Shown in pieces: positions 36,238 through 45,019 of a stretch of DNA of 64,000 nt. Made by a program: the position numbers and the translations under genes. Below the pieces are notes generated by a model that saw nothing but the letters and a program-made list of their open reading frames with translations, was not told where the DNA came from and ran no database searches. Source of the DNA: Planctomycetota bacterium (GTDB lineage Bacteria; Planctomycetota; JACQVV01; JASMLP01); assembly GCA_030748635.1 (NCBI GenBank), contig JASMLP010000004.1, positions 1-64,000 on the forward strand, written 5' to 3'. Positions within the stretch are counted from its first letter, which is position 1. Each line of letters starts with the position of its first letter.

Positions 36238-36749
36238 CTCGAAAGCCTCACCAGTACCTGCCCCTTCTCCACCGCATCCCCTTCACAAACCAGGATCTCT
36301 TCGACCCGTCCCGCCGCCGAGGCCACGATCTCGTTCTCCAGTTTCATGGCATCGAGTACGAGCAGACACTGACCCGCCTCTACCGTCTGCTGAAGTCCGA
36401 CATCAACTCTCACCACCAGACCGGGAATCGGAGCCTCGACCCGACACTCGCTGTCATCCTCATCCTCTTGCGTGGACACTTGCTGGAAACGAGCCATACG
36501 AGCATCCACCACAGAAACCTGATAATCGTTTCCATCCAGTCCGATGTGGTAATTCCCTTCTCCTGAGGATTGAAACCCGAACTCCCTCTGGGAGTCGCCC
36601 AGAACGAGACGCCGGATCGCCCCCCCGCCTCGCTCCAGCAGCACCGGGATCGTCTCTCCATCTACCTGAAGTTCGAACGGGCCGTCTTCGCCTCCTCCCC
36701 GGACTTCGATATCCCACCCGGAGCCTTCACAAGTAACTCGATATTTCAC
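36234..36749 (-). CDS. Biotin carboxyl carrier protein of propionyl-CoA carboxylase
   Basis: The 171-residue protein ends in a biotinyl domain (about 100-171) with DAMKLEN; the residue after the biotinylated Lys is Leu where Met is usual. Translation is set at GTG 36749: GGAGG lies five bases upstream and the GTG shares its first base with the TAG stop of the biotin carboxylase gene. A longer frame reaches 36788 but would overlap that gene by 40 bases. It shuttles carboxylate between the carboxylase (next upstream) and, probably, PccB at 31552. Confidence 0.9.
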   Translation of the reverse strand: MKYRVTCEGSGWDIEVRGGGEDGPFELQVDGETIPVLLERGGGAIRRLVLGDSQREFGFQSSGEGNYHIGLDGNDYQVSVVDARMARFQQVSTQEDEDDSECRVEAPIPGLVVRVDVGLQQTVEAGQCLLVLDAMKLENEIVASAAGRVEEILVCEGDAVEKGQVLVRLSR

Positions 36750-38251
36750 TAGGACCTCCGCCCCTTCATGCGATGCACCATCTTCCACGGATTCCAGGAA
36801 GCAGATTCCCCTGGATTCCGGGTCCGGGCTCCGGCAACCGAACGCCGAACGTGCTCCAGAGCCACCGCGATCAATGCCGCTTCCCGAGGATCCGGTCGCT
36901 CGATCCCATCGACGAGAGACTCCTCCAGAAACCGGATCGAAACATCGCCGGAAATAAAGTCAGGATGATTCATGACCGCGAGATGAAACGGCACAGAAGT
37001 TTGAATACCCACCAAGGTGTATTCCGACAGTGCCCGACGCATCCTGCTGATCGCTTCGGACCGACTCCGACCCCAGACGATGAGTTTGGAAATCATCGGG
37101 TCGTAATACATCGTAACCTCACTTCCCTGACGCACCCCCGAATCGATGCGAACAAAAGGACCGTCCGGACGCTTCATGCCTTCGACCCGACCCGGTGAAG
37201 GGATGAACCCTTGATAAGGATCTTCCGCATAAATCCGGCATTCGATCGCGTGTCCTCGGAAGTCGATCTCGTCCTGAGTCAGCGGCAAGGACTCCCCCTC
37301 CGCAACCTGAATCTGAAGCGCCACCAGATCGATTCCGGTCACCATCTCGGTCACCGCATGCTCGACCTGCAGTCGGGTATTCATCTCCAGAAAGAAATAT
37401 TCACCGTTGGGAAGAAGTAGGAGTTCTATGGTACCGGCTCCCACATATCCGACTTCCTGGGTCAACCGAACCGCAACCTCTCCCATCGAAGCCCGAAGCT
37501 CTGGCGTGACCGCAGTCGAAGGGGATTCCTCGACCAGTTTTTGATGACGACGCTGAATGGAACAATCTCGCTCCCCCAGGTGAATGGCGTTGCCGTGGGT
37601 ATCCGCAAACACCTGGATTTCGACGTGACGAGGCCGCTCGAGAAACCGCTCGAGATAGACCGTGCCGTCCCCAAAAGCCCCCTCAGCTTCTCCTCGGGCT
37701 TGACGCAACGCCCCTTCGAGGTCTTCCGGGGACCGCACCACCCGCATCCCCTTTCCCCCCCCACCGTAGGCCGCCTTGACCAGCAAGGGATACCCGATCG
37801 ATTCGGCCTGTCCGACCGGATCCTCCCCCTCTTCAAGGGGCCCCGGAGATCCCGGAATGATCGGCATGCCGCAACGGGAAGCCGCCTCTCGGGCCGCCAC
37901 CTTGTCTCCCATTCGGCGGATAACCTCCGGTGAAGGTCCGATAAACAGAAGCCCGGCCTCGATCACCGCTTCAGCAAAATCTCCGTTTTCAGCCAGAAAG
38001 CCGTATCCAGGGTGGATCGCATCCGCTCCAGACTTCCGCGCCACTGCGATCAATTTTTCGATATCCAGATAACTCGCGGAGGATTCTGCCGGCCCCAAGC
38101 GATAAGCCTCATCGGCAGCCAAGACATGAGGAGAGCCGTTATCCACATCCGAATACACAGCCACACTACCGATACCCATCTCGCGACAGCTCCGGATGAT
38201 GCGCAGGGCGATTTCCCCGCGATTAGCAATCAGGATCTTGTGGATCTTCAT
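36749..38251 (-). CDS. Biotin carboxylase subunit of acyl-CoA (propionyl-CoA) carboxylase
   Basis: The 500-residue protein begins MKIHKILIANRGEIALRII and contains KAAYGGGGKGMRVV (ATP-grasp glycine loop), RDCSIQRRHQKLVEESP, EMNTRLQVEHAVTEMVTG and GHAIECRIYAEDP, all standard for biotin carboxylase. It carboxylates biotin using ATP and bicarbonate. The start is at ATG 38251; the frame continues to 38323 with non-homologous residues. It heads a minus-strand operon: biotin carboxylase, carrier, methylmalonyl-CoA mutase. A different biotin carboxylase ends at 129. Confidence 0.95.
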   Translation of the reverse strand: MKIHKILIANRGEIALRIIRSCREMGIGSVAVYSDVDNGSPHVLAADEAYRLGPAESSASYLDIEKLIAVARKSGADAIHPGYGFLAENGDFAEAVIEAGLLFIGPSPEVIRRMGDKVAAREAASRCGMPIIPGSPGPLEEGEDPVGQAESIGYPLLVKAAYGGGGKGMRVVRSPEDLEGALRQARGEAEGAFGDGTVYLERFLERPRHVEIQVFADTHGNAIHLGERDCSIQRRHQKLVEESPSTAVTPELRASMGEVAVRLTQEVGYVGAGTIELLLLPNGEYFFLEMNTRLQVEHAVTEMVTGIDLVALQIQVAEGESLPLTQDEIDFRGHAIECRIYAEDPYQGFIPSPGRVEGMKRPDGPFVRIDSGVRQGSEVTMYYDPMISKLIVWGRSRSEAISRMRRALSEYTLVGIQTSVPFHLAVMNHPDFISGDVSIRFLEESLVDGIERPDPREAALIAVALEHVRRSVAGARTRNPGESASWNPWKMVHRMKGRRS

Positions 38252-38410
38252 GACTGGAAGCGACCGACAGTTTCCGGTGAATCCCTTTTCTTGTCGAGGC
38301 CACATGTTACAACGCAGCCCCACTCACCGCTACAATAGCCCTTCGTCCCCAGATAGAAAAGACAGATCGTATTCCCTCTCACCCAGCTCATCGACCACAG
38401 GAACAACTCC

Positions 38411-38812
38411 ATGCAACTGGATCACATCGGCCTCGCAGTACAGGATATCGAAAACACCTCAAAGTTCTGGAGCGAAGCGATGGGCTACCAACTCCTCCTC
38501 GAAGAGGATGTCCCCTCGATGGCCGTCCGGGTACAAAAACTTGCGTCCCACGGAACCACCATCGAATTGCTCCAACCCACCGGTAACGAGGGGGCCATTG
38601 CCAAGTTCTTGCAAAAGCGTGGCCCGGGAATCCACCATCTCTCCTTTCACATCGAAAATATCGAGGAGGCAACCGCTCGGTTTGCCGCCCTGGGATACAC
38701 GGCGCTCTACCCCCAACCGCGCGTGGGAGCCGGTGGATGTCTGGTCAATTTCTTTCACCCGAAAGATACCCACGGCGTCCTGATCGAAATCGCGCAGGAA
38801 CCTTCAGCGTAG
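38411..38812 (+). CDS. mce: Methylmalonyl-CoA epimerase
   Basis: The 133-residue glyoxalase-fold protein has LDHIGLAVQDIE, TTIELLQPTG, GPGIHHLSFHIENIE and HPKDTHGVLIEIAQ; the His and Glu residues are the metal ligands of the vicinal oxygen chelate fold. It interconverts the S and R forms of methylmalonyl-CoA, linking the carboxylase product to the mutase. It is divergent from the biotin carboxylase operon, about 160 bases from its start, so a shared regulatory region is likely. AGGA lies eight bases before the ATG. Confidence 0.93.
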   Translation: MQLDHIGLAVQDIENTSKFWSEAMGYQLLLEEDVPSMAVRVQKLASHGTTIELLQPTGNEGAIAKFLQKRGPGIHHLSFHIENIEEATARFAALGYTALYPQPRVGAGGCLVNFFHPKDTHGVLIEIAQEPSA

Positions 38813-38866
38813 GTCCCAAGCTCCATCAAGAGCCCGGCCCCATAACGCCACTCCGGAACAGCCAGA

Positions 38867-39958
38867 CTACTTCTTGTAATTCATCCGCGCGTAAGGGGAT
38901 CCACCGTACTGAGCCTTGAGGCGACCGTACAAAGACACCGCCCGCTTCCTCCACTCTGGATTGCCCTCCTGGTCCGAAAGGACATGAAAGCATTTGGCCG
39001 AATTGAACAACGCTTCGGGCATCTGGGACTGAACCCCCTCGTAGAGAGTCACCACCCGCAAGTAAGCGAGTAGTGCGTCTTTCCATTCTCCCTGGGAAAC
39101 GTGGTACCCACCGATTCCGTTGTAAGCGCCGGCGAGGACTTCCATCTCCTCCGACCCCGCAGCCTGGAGAACCTGCTTCAGGATGGTCCGAGACTGTGAA
39201 GCCTTCCCTTCCTTCTGAAGGCAACGAGCCTCCCCGAGTTTAGCCATTCGGGAAATTCCGGGATAGCTACTTCCACTATCGGAGGCAACACCCTGATAGA
39301 GCTTGAGGGCGGGCCCCGTCTTACTCTGATTTTCCAGAAAACCGGCCTTTTCCAGCTTGGCCTGATATCCCCACTCGTCTGCAAGCTCCGTCCTTCCCGC
39401 CGTCGCGATGAGTGTATCCAGAGCCGACATCGCCGCCGCGGTATCCCCAAGACTCACATGAATCCGGGCCATCGCGGTGTACGCTTCGCCATAAAATCGA
39501 GAATCGCTCTCCTTTTTCAGGAGGGCCTGAAAAGATTTCATCGCCTCGGCCCGCTTCCCCATCCTGAGGTAGCATTGCGCGATGTTGTAGTAGCAATACT
39601 GAGAAACCCAGGCCGCGGCCTTCCGCTCCTTGAGAGCCTTCTCGTAGTATTTGATCGCATCCTTATACATCCCCCGCCGTTCGTCTTCTTCGGCTCGCAT
39701 ATAACTGCTGGGCTTGTAGGTAAAGACGATCTCTTTGATATTGGAAAGTTTCTCTTCCTGCGCTCCGGCTCGACGCATACCCGAATCCATGTATTTGAAA
39801 TAAACCGTCGAGTATGTAATTCGAGAAATTTCAACATCCATGAAAAATCGAGAGGTCTTCTTGGCCTTCTTATGATGAATTTCATCGGCCAAAAGAGGTG
39901 CTGTACCCCAGAAGAGAAAGACCAGGGTCAGAAAACGAACAAAGTGGCAACGCTGCAT
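38867..39958 (-). CDS. Exported TPR protein of unknown function
   Basis: The 363-residue product has a signal peptide (LTLVFLFWGTAPLLADE), an N-terminal module (SRITYSTVYFKYMDSG, LSNIKEIVFTY) and then tetratricopeptide repeats (YKDAIKYYEKALKERKAAAW, YYNIAQCYLRMGKRAEAM, AYTAMARIHVSLGDTAAA, AYNGIGGYHVSQGEWKDA). It is probably a periplasmic scaffold. The start is ATG 39958, with GAGG six bases upstream; ATG 39961 is adjacent. It lies downstream of pnp on the same strand, separated by a terminator-like hairpin. No specific family was recognised. Confidence 0.7.
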   Translation of the reverse strand: MQRCHFVRFLTLVFLFWGTAPLLADEIHHKKAKKTSRFFMDVEISRITYSTVYFKYMDSGMRRAGAQEEKLSNIKEIVFTYKPSSYMRAEEDERRGMYKDAIKYYEKALKERKAAAWVSQYCYYNIAQCYLRMGKRAEAMKSFQALLKKESDSRFYGEAYTAMARIHVSLGDTAAAMSALDTLIATAGRTELADEWGYQAKLEKAGFLENQSKTGPALKLYQGVASDSGSSYPGISRMAKLGEARCLQKEGKASQSRTILKQVLQAAGSEEMEVLAGAYNGIGGYHVSQGEWKDALLAYLRVVTLYEGVQSQMPEALFNSAKCFHVLSDQEGNPEWRKRAVSLYGRLKAQYGGSPYARMNYKK

Positions 39959-40020
39959 CATGGACCTCAAAGAAATCGACTGTTGGGAAGCAGTATTTGT
40001 TGAAGAGAAGCCTTAGAGAA

Positions 40021-40057
40021 TAAAACGACCGCCGCCCTCCTGCAAGCGCAACGGTCG
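40021..40057 (-). terminator. Possible intrinsic terminator after pnp
   Basis: On the minus strand, CGACCG and CGGTCG (40057-40052 and 40031-40026) can pair across a 20-base loop and are followed by TTTTATT. The stem is short, so it is a moderate candidate. Confidence 0.4.
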
Positions 40058-40090
40058 ATGCTTTTCATTGAAATAGGCGGTAAAGAGGAA

Positions 40091-42379
40091 CTAGCTCCCC
40101 TTGCGGGACGCCATTTCTCGATCGGCGACCTTCTTGGAGAGTTTGACTCGTCCCAGATCGTCGATCGAAAGGACCTTAACCCAGATCTCCTCTCCTTCCC
40201 GGACCACATCCCGAACATTGCCGACAAAATCCTCGGCGAGTTCGGAGACATGAACCAGACCATCCGTCTTGGGAAGGATTTCTACGAATGCGCCGAAATC
40301 CTTGATGGAATTCACCTTACCGAAGTAAAGCTTGCCTACCTCAGCCTCGGCACAGATATCCTCGACCCGCTTCTTGGCGGTTTCGGCACCATCCATCTCG
40401 ACGCAGAAGATCTCGACCGTCCCATCGTCCTCGATTTCGATGTTCGCTCCGGTTTCCTCCTGGATAGAACGAATCGTCTTTCCACCCGAACCGATAACCA
40501 GCGAGATCTTTTCCGGATTGATCTGAATCCGGAAAGTCCTGGGAGCAAAAATAGAGATATCTCGACGCGGCCTTTCGAGCGGCGTCAACATCTCACCCAG
40601 AATATGAAGACGACCTTCTCGAGCCTGCTCGAGAGCTTGACGCATCACATCTTTACTGACTCCCGCAACCTTGCAATCCAGCTGCATTGCGGTGACACCC
40701 TCCGTTGTCCCAGCAACCTTGAAGTCCATGTCCCCGCAGTAATCTTCGGTTCCGAGAATATCCGAGAGAATCTGAAATTTCTTTTTCCCGTCGCTCACCA
40801 ACCCCATGGCGATCCCGGCCACCGGGCGCCGAATCGGAACACCGGCATCCATGAGAGCCATCGTGCCCCCACAAACCGAGGCCATCGAACTGGATCCGTT
40901 GGATTCGAGAATCTCGGAGATCAAGCGGATGGTGTAGGAAAAATCGCTCGCGTCAGGAAGCACCGGCGCCAATGAACGTTCAGCCAGATCCCCGTGCCCG
41001 ATCTCCCGTCGTCCTGGCCCTCGGATGGGTCGCACGTCGCCAACACAAAAGGGAGGAAAGTTGTAGTGAAGCATGAACCGCTTCGATACCGGATCGAGAA
41101 GGCCGTCGACTTTCTGTTGATCCCGAGCCGACCCAAGAGTTGTCGAAACAAGAGCCTGAGTCTCACCACGAGTGAAGAGAGCTGAACCGTGAGTTCGGGG
41201 AAGGACATTGACATCGGAATGGATCGGTCGGATATCTTGCAACCCACGTCCATCGATGCGTAACGACTTCTTCAGGATCATGTCCCGAACGATCGCTTTT
41301 TCCAGTTTCCCGAATCCGGCCATGAGATCCTTGGACTCGTACTGACCGCTTCCAACTTCCCCGGTTTCCGAGTCTGGACCGTGGTCTTCGAGGATTTGCT
41401 TGCGCAACGCCCGAATAGCTTGACCCGAATCCCGTTTGGGAGAAAGCGTCAAACCCGCTTCGAGCTCCTTGCGATAGGTCTTCTCGATAAAGCGGTTGCA
41501 GTCCTCGTTGACTTCCGGGGGTTGCACCTCTTCCTTGACCGGACCCACTTTGGCCTGAAGCTCCTCGATCGCCTCGATAATCGGCTGCGCCGCTTCGAAG
41601 CCGAAGAAGAGGGCTTCGAGAACAACCTCATCAGGCACCTCTTTCGCCGCCGCTTCGACCATGACGATGGCATCCTTGGAACTGGCCACGACAAGATCGA
41701 GATCGCTCTTTTGCAGGTCCTCCTGAGTCGGCATGAGTACGAATTCCCCATCGACTCGACCCACTCGAACCGCCCCCAATGGGCCCATGAAAGGAACATT
41801 GGCCACCGAAAGAGCGGCGAAAGCGCCATTCATCGAAAGGATATCGGGATCATTCTTCTGATCGGACGAAAGGACCAGAGTCTGAACCTGAAGCTCCTTC
41901 TTGTAGCCGTCGGGAAAAAGTGGACGGATAGGACGATCAGTCAGACGGCAAGTCAGAATTTCCTTGGTCGTAGGACGACCTTCTCGCTTGAAAAAACCGC
42001 CGGGAAACTTACCGACAGCCGCAGTCTTCTCACGATAGTCGATCGTGAGCGGGAAAAAACCGAGATCTCGACGCAGATCTGCGCTCTGCGCCGCGACGAG
42101 TACTGCCGTGTCTTGATACTGGACATAGACGGAACCGTCCGCTTGACGAGCCATTCGGCCGGTCTCAAAACTCAGGCGACGTCCACCAAGATCGAGATCC
42201 ACTCGATGAATCGGCGACGGAAAAGTATTTCCCGTTTTGGACGGAGTTTTTTTCACGGTTCTCTTGGAACTTTTCTTGGAACTCTTCTTGGAGCTCTTCT
42301 TGGAGCTCTTCTTGGGACGGCTTGTTGCCGACTTGCTTCCACGGGAAGCCTTGGTTTCTTGTGTAGCTTTTCTTACCAC
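40091..42379 (-). CDS. pnp: Polyribonucleotide nucleotidyltransferase (PNPase)
   Basis: The 762-residue enzyme has two RNase PH domains (YREKTAAVGKFPGGFFKREG and THGSALFTRGETQAL), an all-helical linker, KH (SLVIGSGGKTIRSIQEETG) and S1 (GKVNSIKDFGAFVEILP) domains. It degrades RNA from the 3' end with phosphate and belongs to the degradosome. It starts at GTG 42379, with AGGAG eight bases upstream. It carries an unusual N-terminal tail of about 50 residues with SSKK repeats, encoded by a 12-bp DNA repeat. rpsO lies upstream, as in many bacteria, with a hairpin between. Confidence 0.96.
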   Translation of the reverse strand: MVRKATQETKASRGSKSATSRPKKSSKKSSKKSSKKSSKRTVKKTPSKTGNTFPSPIHRVDLDLGGRRLSFETGRMARQADGSVYVQYQDTAVLVAAQSADLRRDLGFFPLTIDYREKTAAVGKFPGGFFKREGRPTTKEILTCRLTDRPIRPLFPDGYKKELQVQTLVLSSDQKNDPDILSMNGAFAALSVANVPFMGPLGAVRVGRVDGEFVLMPTQEDLQKSDLDLVVASSKDAIVMVEAAAKEVPDEVVLEALFFGFEAAQPIIEAIEELQAKVGPVKEEVQPPEVNEDCNRFIEKTYRKELEAGLTLSPKRDSGQAIRALRKQILEDHGPDSETGEVGSGQYESKDLMAGFGKLEKAIVRDMILKKSLRIDGRGLQDIRPIHSDVNVLPRTHGSALFTRGETQALVSTTLGSARDQQKVDGLLDPVSKRFMLHYNFPPFCVGDVRPIRGPGRREIGHGDLAERSLAPVLPDASDFSYTIRLISEILESNGSSSMASVCGGTMALMDAGVPIRRPVAGIAMGLVSDGKKKFQILSDILGTEDYCGDMDFKVAGTTEGVTAMQLDCKVAGVSKDVMRQALEQAREGRLHILGEMLTPLERPRRDISIFAPRTFRIQINPEKISLVIGSGGKTIRSIQEETGANIEIEDDGTVEIFCVEMDGAETAKKRVEDICAEAEVGKLYFGKVNSIKDFGAFVEILPKTDGLVHVSELAEDFVGNVRDVVREGEEIWVKVLSIDDLGRVKLSKKVADREMASRKGS
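42261..42317. repeat. 12-bp tandem repeat in the 5' part of pnp
   Basis: About 4.75 copies of a 12-bp unit (TTCTTGGARCTC on +) encode KSSK repeats in the N-terminal tail of PNPase. Copies differ by one to three bases. The unit length keeps the frame, so copy number could vary without a frameshift. Confidence 0.85.
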
Positions 42380-42471
42380 AATGAAATCTCCTCTAGTAAA
42401 TCCACTTGCAGAAAGACTCCGCGCTCATTCCTTACCTGGAGTGGGCGGTTAGACCTTCCTCGCAATGGAGC

Positions 42472-42504
42472 CATATTCAGAAACGTACCAACGCTCTGAA
42501 TATG
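42472..42504 (-). promoter_or_regulatory. Hairpin between rpsO and pnp
   Basis: CATATTCAGA (42472-42481) and TCTGAATATG (42495-42504) form a perfect 10-bp stem with a 13-base loop, just after the rpsO stop. No T-run follows, so it is more like an RNA-processing or stability element than a terminator. In E. coli the same intergenic region carries an RNase III hairpin used in pnp autoregulation; a similar role here is inference. Confidence 0.5.
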
Positions 42505-42510
42505 AAATAA

Positions 42511-42780
42511 TTATTTACGCAACCCGAGAGAAGCGATCAAATCGCGATAGCGCTGAAAGCTTCGGCTCTTCAGGTAACGCAGTAGTCGACTACGCTGACC
42601 CACGAGCATCATCAGCCCGCGGCGAGTTGCGTGGTCCTTGCGATGGGTTTTCAGATGCTCGATGAGGTGACGAATCCGATCCGTCAACAGAGCGACCTGA
42701 ACTTCCGGGCTCCCCGTATCGAGGTCATTGCGCCGATACTTTTCGACGGTGGCCCGGGTCTTCTCCTTGGTTGCCGACAT
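42511..42780 (-). CDS. rpsO: Ribosomal protein S15
   Basis: The 89-residue protein matches S15 along its length: [16 protein letters not shown], LTx[24 protein letters not shown] and [20 protein letters not shown]. It binds the central domain of 16S rRNA. The start is ATG 42780; the frame continues to 42846 without homology. It precedes pnp in the conserved rpsO-pnp order. Confidence 0.97.
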   Translation of the reverse strand: MSATKEKTRATVEKYRRNDLDTGSPEVQVALLTDRIRHLIEHLKTHRKDHATRRGLMMLVGQRSRLLRYLKSRSFQRYRDLIASLGLRK

Positions 42781-42981
42781 TTTTCTTACAAAACACCTTA
42801 TTGTGTAACACTTTGCGTTGCAGCCCCCCACAATAGGGAACCCCACAACACTTCGAGTCCACCATGGACTCCTTCTCTTTTCAATTCTGGAAAGGCGACA
42901 ATGTAACGACCCGCTCAGGACTTGTAAACCTCGAAATTCCAGAATGTTTCGAAGCTCTTTCTGCCAGGAATCGACCCGGAA

Positions 42982-43398
42982 TCAGGTTCGACCGACCTCG
43001 AGCCAGTCCTGCAAAAGAACCTGAGCTGCAATCCGGTCTCGATGCTTTTTCCGATCAGGGCCGCGTATCCCGACTTCATCCAGTATCCGATCAGCTTCCA
43101 CACTGGTCAGCCGTTCATCGAATAATTCCACTGGGATCTGAGGCATGTGCCCTTCCAGTCGTTCCGCAAAATGCCGAACGGTCAAGGCTTGCGGCCCCTC
43201 GGAGCCGTCCATGTTGATCGGGAGCCCCACCACGATGCGCTCCACATCCCGCTCAGTCACCAGTTCCTGAATATCTCGCAACAGTTTTTCCTGATCCTTC
43301 CCATCCATCGTTCCGACCCCCTGGGCTGTGATCCCCAGCCAATCGGTAATCGCAACTCCCACCCGACGACTCCCGTGATCCAAGCCCAAGACTCTCAT
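42982..43398 (-). CDS. ruvX: YqgF/RuvX family putative pre-16S rRNA nuclease
   Basis: The 138-residue RNase H-fold protein begins LGLDHGSRRVGVAI, has VVGLPINMDGSEG, FDERLTSVEADRIL and a late DRIAAQVLLQDWL; the acidic residues in LGLDHG, DERLT and DRIAA are the expected metal ligands. The family processes 16S rRNA 5' ends and was earlier described as a Holliday junction resolvase. It overlaps manC by 4 bases (ATGA), which is the upstream gene in this operon. Confidence 0.93.
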   Translation of the reverse strand: MRVLGLDHGSRRVGVAITDWLGITAQGVGTMDGKDQEKLLRDIQELVTERDVERIVVGLPINMDGSEGPQALTVRHFAERLEGHMPQIPVELFDERLTSVEADRILDEVGIRGPDRKKHRDRIAAQVLLQDWLEVGRT

Positions 43399-44489
43399 GT
43401 CCGATCCTCGCCACCCTGCTCCCGAAGCGCCTCGACCAGACGTTTCACCTCTTCGGCCCGATCACGAGAGCAAACCAGAGTGACATCCGCGGTTCGTACG
43501 ATCACTAAATCGCGAACGCCCAGAGTCGCCACCAGATGGTCCCCTTCGGAAAAAACGACCGACTCCTCGGTATCGATCCCGAGGTGTTCCCCCACAACAA
43601 CATTCCCACAATCATCTGCAGCCCGATGACGGGGCAATGCGGCCCAACTCCCCACGTCATCCCAATCAAAGGAGACCGGCAGAACAACCACCGAACTCGC
43701 TTTCTCCATCACACCGTAGTCGATCGAAGTCTTGGGCAAGGATTCGTAATCCCGCTTTTGTTTTTCTAGGGACGCGCCCGCTTCCGCAAGACCCTCGAGA
43801 CATTTTCCGGTTTCAGGCCACTGTCGACCGAATTCCGAAAGCAAATCCTCTACACGCCAGAGAAACATACCGCTATTCCAGTAACAACGCCCCCCCTCTA
43901 CGTATTCGCGAGCTTTTTCCAGCGAGGGTTTTTCAATAAACCGATCCACCGAAAAAATTCCTTGGGCATCGGACCCCTCGAGAGCAGATTCCCGTTGAAT
44001 GTATCCGTACCCCGTATGGGGAGAGTCTGGCAAGATCCCGAAGGTCAGTAGCCCCCCGGTCCGATCAATGTACCGATCGGCCCGCCTCACCGCCTCCTGA
44101 AACGCCTCCGGAGGAGAAATGGCATGATCGGCCGGAAGGACGAGTGTTCGAGCCTTCGGATCGACCGATCGGACACGCAGAGCACTCCAAACTATCGCCG
44201 GCGCGGTATCCCGGGCGACCGGTTCGACGAGGACCTGTTCTTCAGGTAGTTCGAGATTGAGCTTGCGAACCTGATTGGCCCCGATCGAGTCGGTAACGAT
44301 CCAGCGCCTCTGGGGGGGAATCAGTTCACCAAGACGGTCGAGGGTGCGCTCGACCATCGTGGCTCCCCCGAGAATGGGCAGAAACTGCTTCGCACGCTCT
44401 CTCCTGGAAGCTGGCCAGAAACGGGTACCAGCCCCTCCAGCGAGAATCACCGCGTGGAGAGATCGTGTTTCGGATTCAGAATTCGACAT
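43395..44489 (-). CDS. manC: Mannose-1-phosphate guanylyltransferase
   Basis: The 364-residue nucleotidyltransferase has LAGGAGTRFWPASRRERAKQFL, the pyrophosphorylase signature, LPADHAISPPEAF, FGILPDSPHTGYGYI, FIEKPS, and YWNSGMFLWR. It makes GDP-mannose from GTP and mannose-1-phosphate for surface polysaccharides. Only the nucleotidyltransferase part is present; there is no fused phosphomannose isomerase domain, as in shorter ManC/Cpsb proteins. It is co-transcribed with ruvX through a 4-base overlap. Confidence 0.93.
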   Translation of the reverse strand: MSNSESETRSLHAVILAGGAGTRFWPASRRERAKQFLPILGGATMVERTLDRLGELIPPQRRWIVTDSIGANQVRKLNLELPEEQVLVEPVARDTAPAIVWSALRVRSVDPKARTLVLPADHAISPPEAFQEAVRRADRYIDRTGGLLTFGILPDSPHTGYGYIQRESALEGSDAQGIFSVDRFIEKPSLEKAREYVEGGRCYWNSGMFLWRVEDLLSEFGRQWPETGKCLEGLAEAGASLEKQKRDYESLPKTSIDYGVMEKASSVVVLPVSFDWDDVGSWAALPRHRAADDCGNVVVGEHLGIDTEESVVFSEGDHLVATLGVRDLVIVRTADVTLVCSRDRAEEVKRLVEALREQGGEDRT

Positions 44490-44572
44490 CGCTCGCGTAT
44501 TCTACACGAGGGACTCCTGGAACTCCGTCTGTCTTGACAGAAACCGTTTACAAAAGAGAATCAAGATCAGCC

Positions 44573-45019
44573 ATGCTCCTTCTCCCCTCCGAAATCATTT
44601 CCCGACATCAGATCGCGTCACTGCTAGCTCTCGCCGCAATCATCGCCATCTTTTTGCCCGGTTTCGAGCGGGCCAAAATCGCCAATGGCGAACTTGACGC
44701 GGTCAGAATTCTCGAATCGATCTCGGTCCGCAAACTCGCCGAGCACGCCGAGCACTGGCAAACGGACACCTATAATTTCCGTTTTCGAAAGACAACAGGT
44801 GATTCCCGGTGGCAAGCGATCGCCTGGCCTCGCTTTCCCGGAAAAAGTGGACTCCGAGCTTTTTTCGTGATTTCCGGTGGTGTGATTCACTACCGACTCG
44901 ATCCAGAGACGACCCCACCCGACCAATATCTCCTTCCTCTCCTCACCCCCTCCTCGTCGCTTTCCTCGGCCGGATGGACCTCACTGGGAAGCCGCCTGCC
45001 TTCCCAACGCCCCCAGTGA
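44573..45019 (+). CDS. Pilin-like membrane protein lacking a prepilin cleavage motif
   Basis: The 148-residue product has one hydrophobic helix near the N terminus (about 12-28), followed by FERAKIANGELDAVRILESI, which resembles the helix of type II pseudopilins (IPNFLRAKxxANE). The expected GFTLIE is missing. Its region WQAIAWPRFPGKSGLRAFFV aligns by eye with WVAYAWPAATEPDGLRRFAV of the pseudopilin at 46152. It seems to be a relative that stays uncleaved in the membrane. The start is ATG 44573; the open frame begins at 44465 but the extra part has no helix. The stop overlaps the glycosyltransferase start (GTGA). Confidence 0.6.
   Translation: MLLLPSEIISRHQIASLLALAAIIAIFLPGFERAKIANGELDAVRILESISVRKLAEHAEHWQTDTYNFRFRKTTGDSRWQAIAWPRFPGKSGLRAFFVISGGVIHYRLDPETTPPDQYLLPLLTPSSSLSSAGWTSLGSRLPSQRPQ

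Noticed and set aside
42261-42317. Short tandem repeat considered as a CRISPR array
   Set aside because: The unit is 12 bp with no spacers and lies inside the pnp coding frame.
41381-42499. Plus-strand open frame of about 372 codons opposite pnp
   Set aside because: It is antisense to a conserved essential gene; the product is low in complexity.
42884-42945. ATTCTGGAA ... TTCCAGAAT inverted repeat between ruvX and rpsO
   Set aside because: The 9-bp arms are 44 bases apart with no T-run or known RNA pattern; it may be chance.
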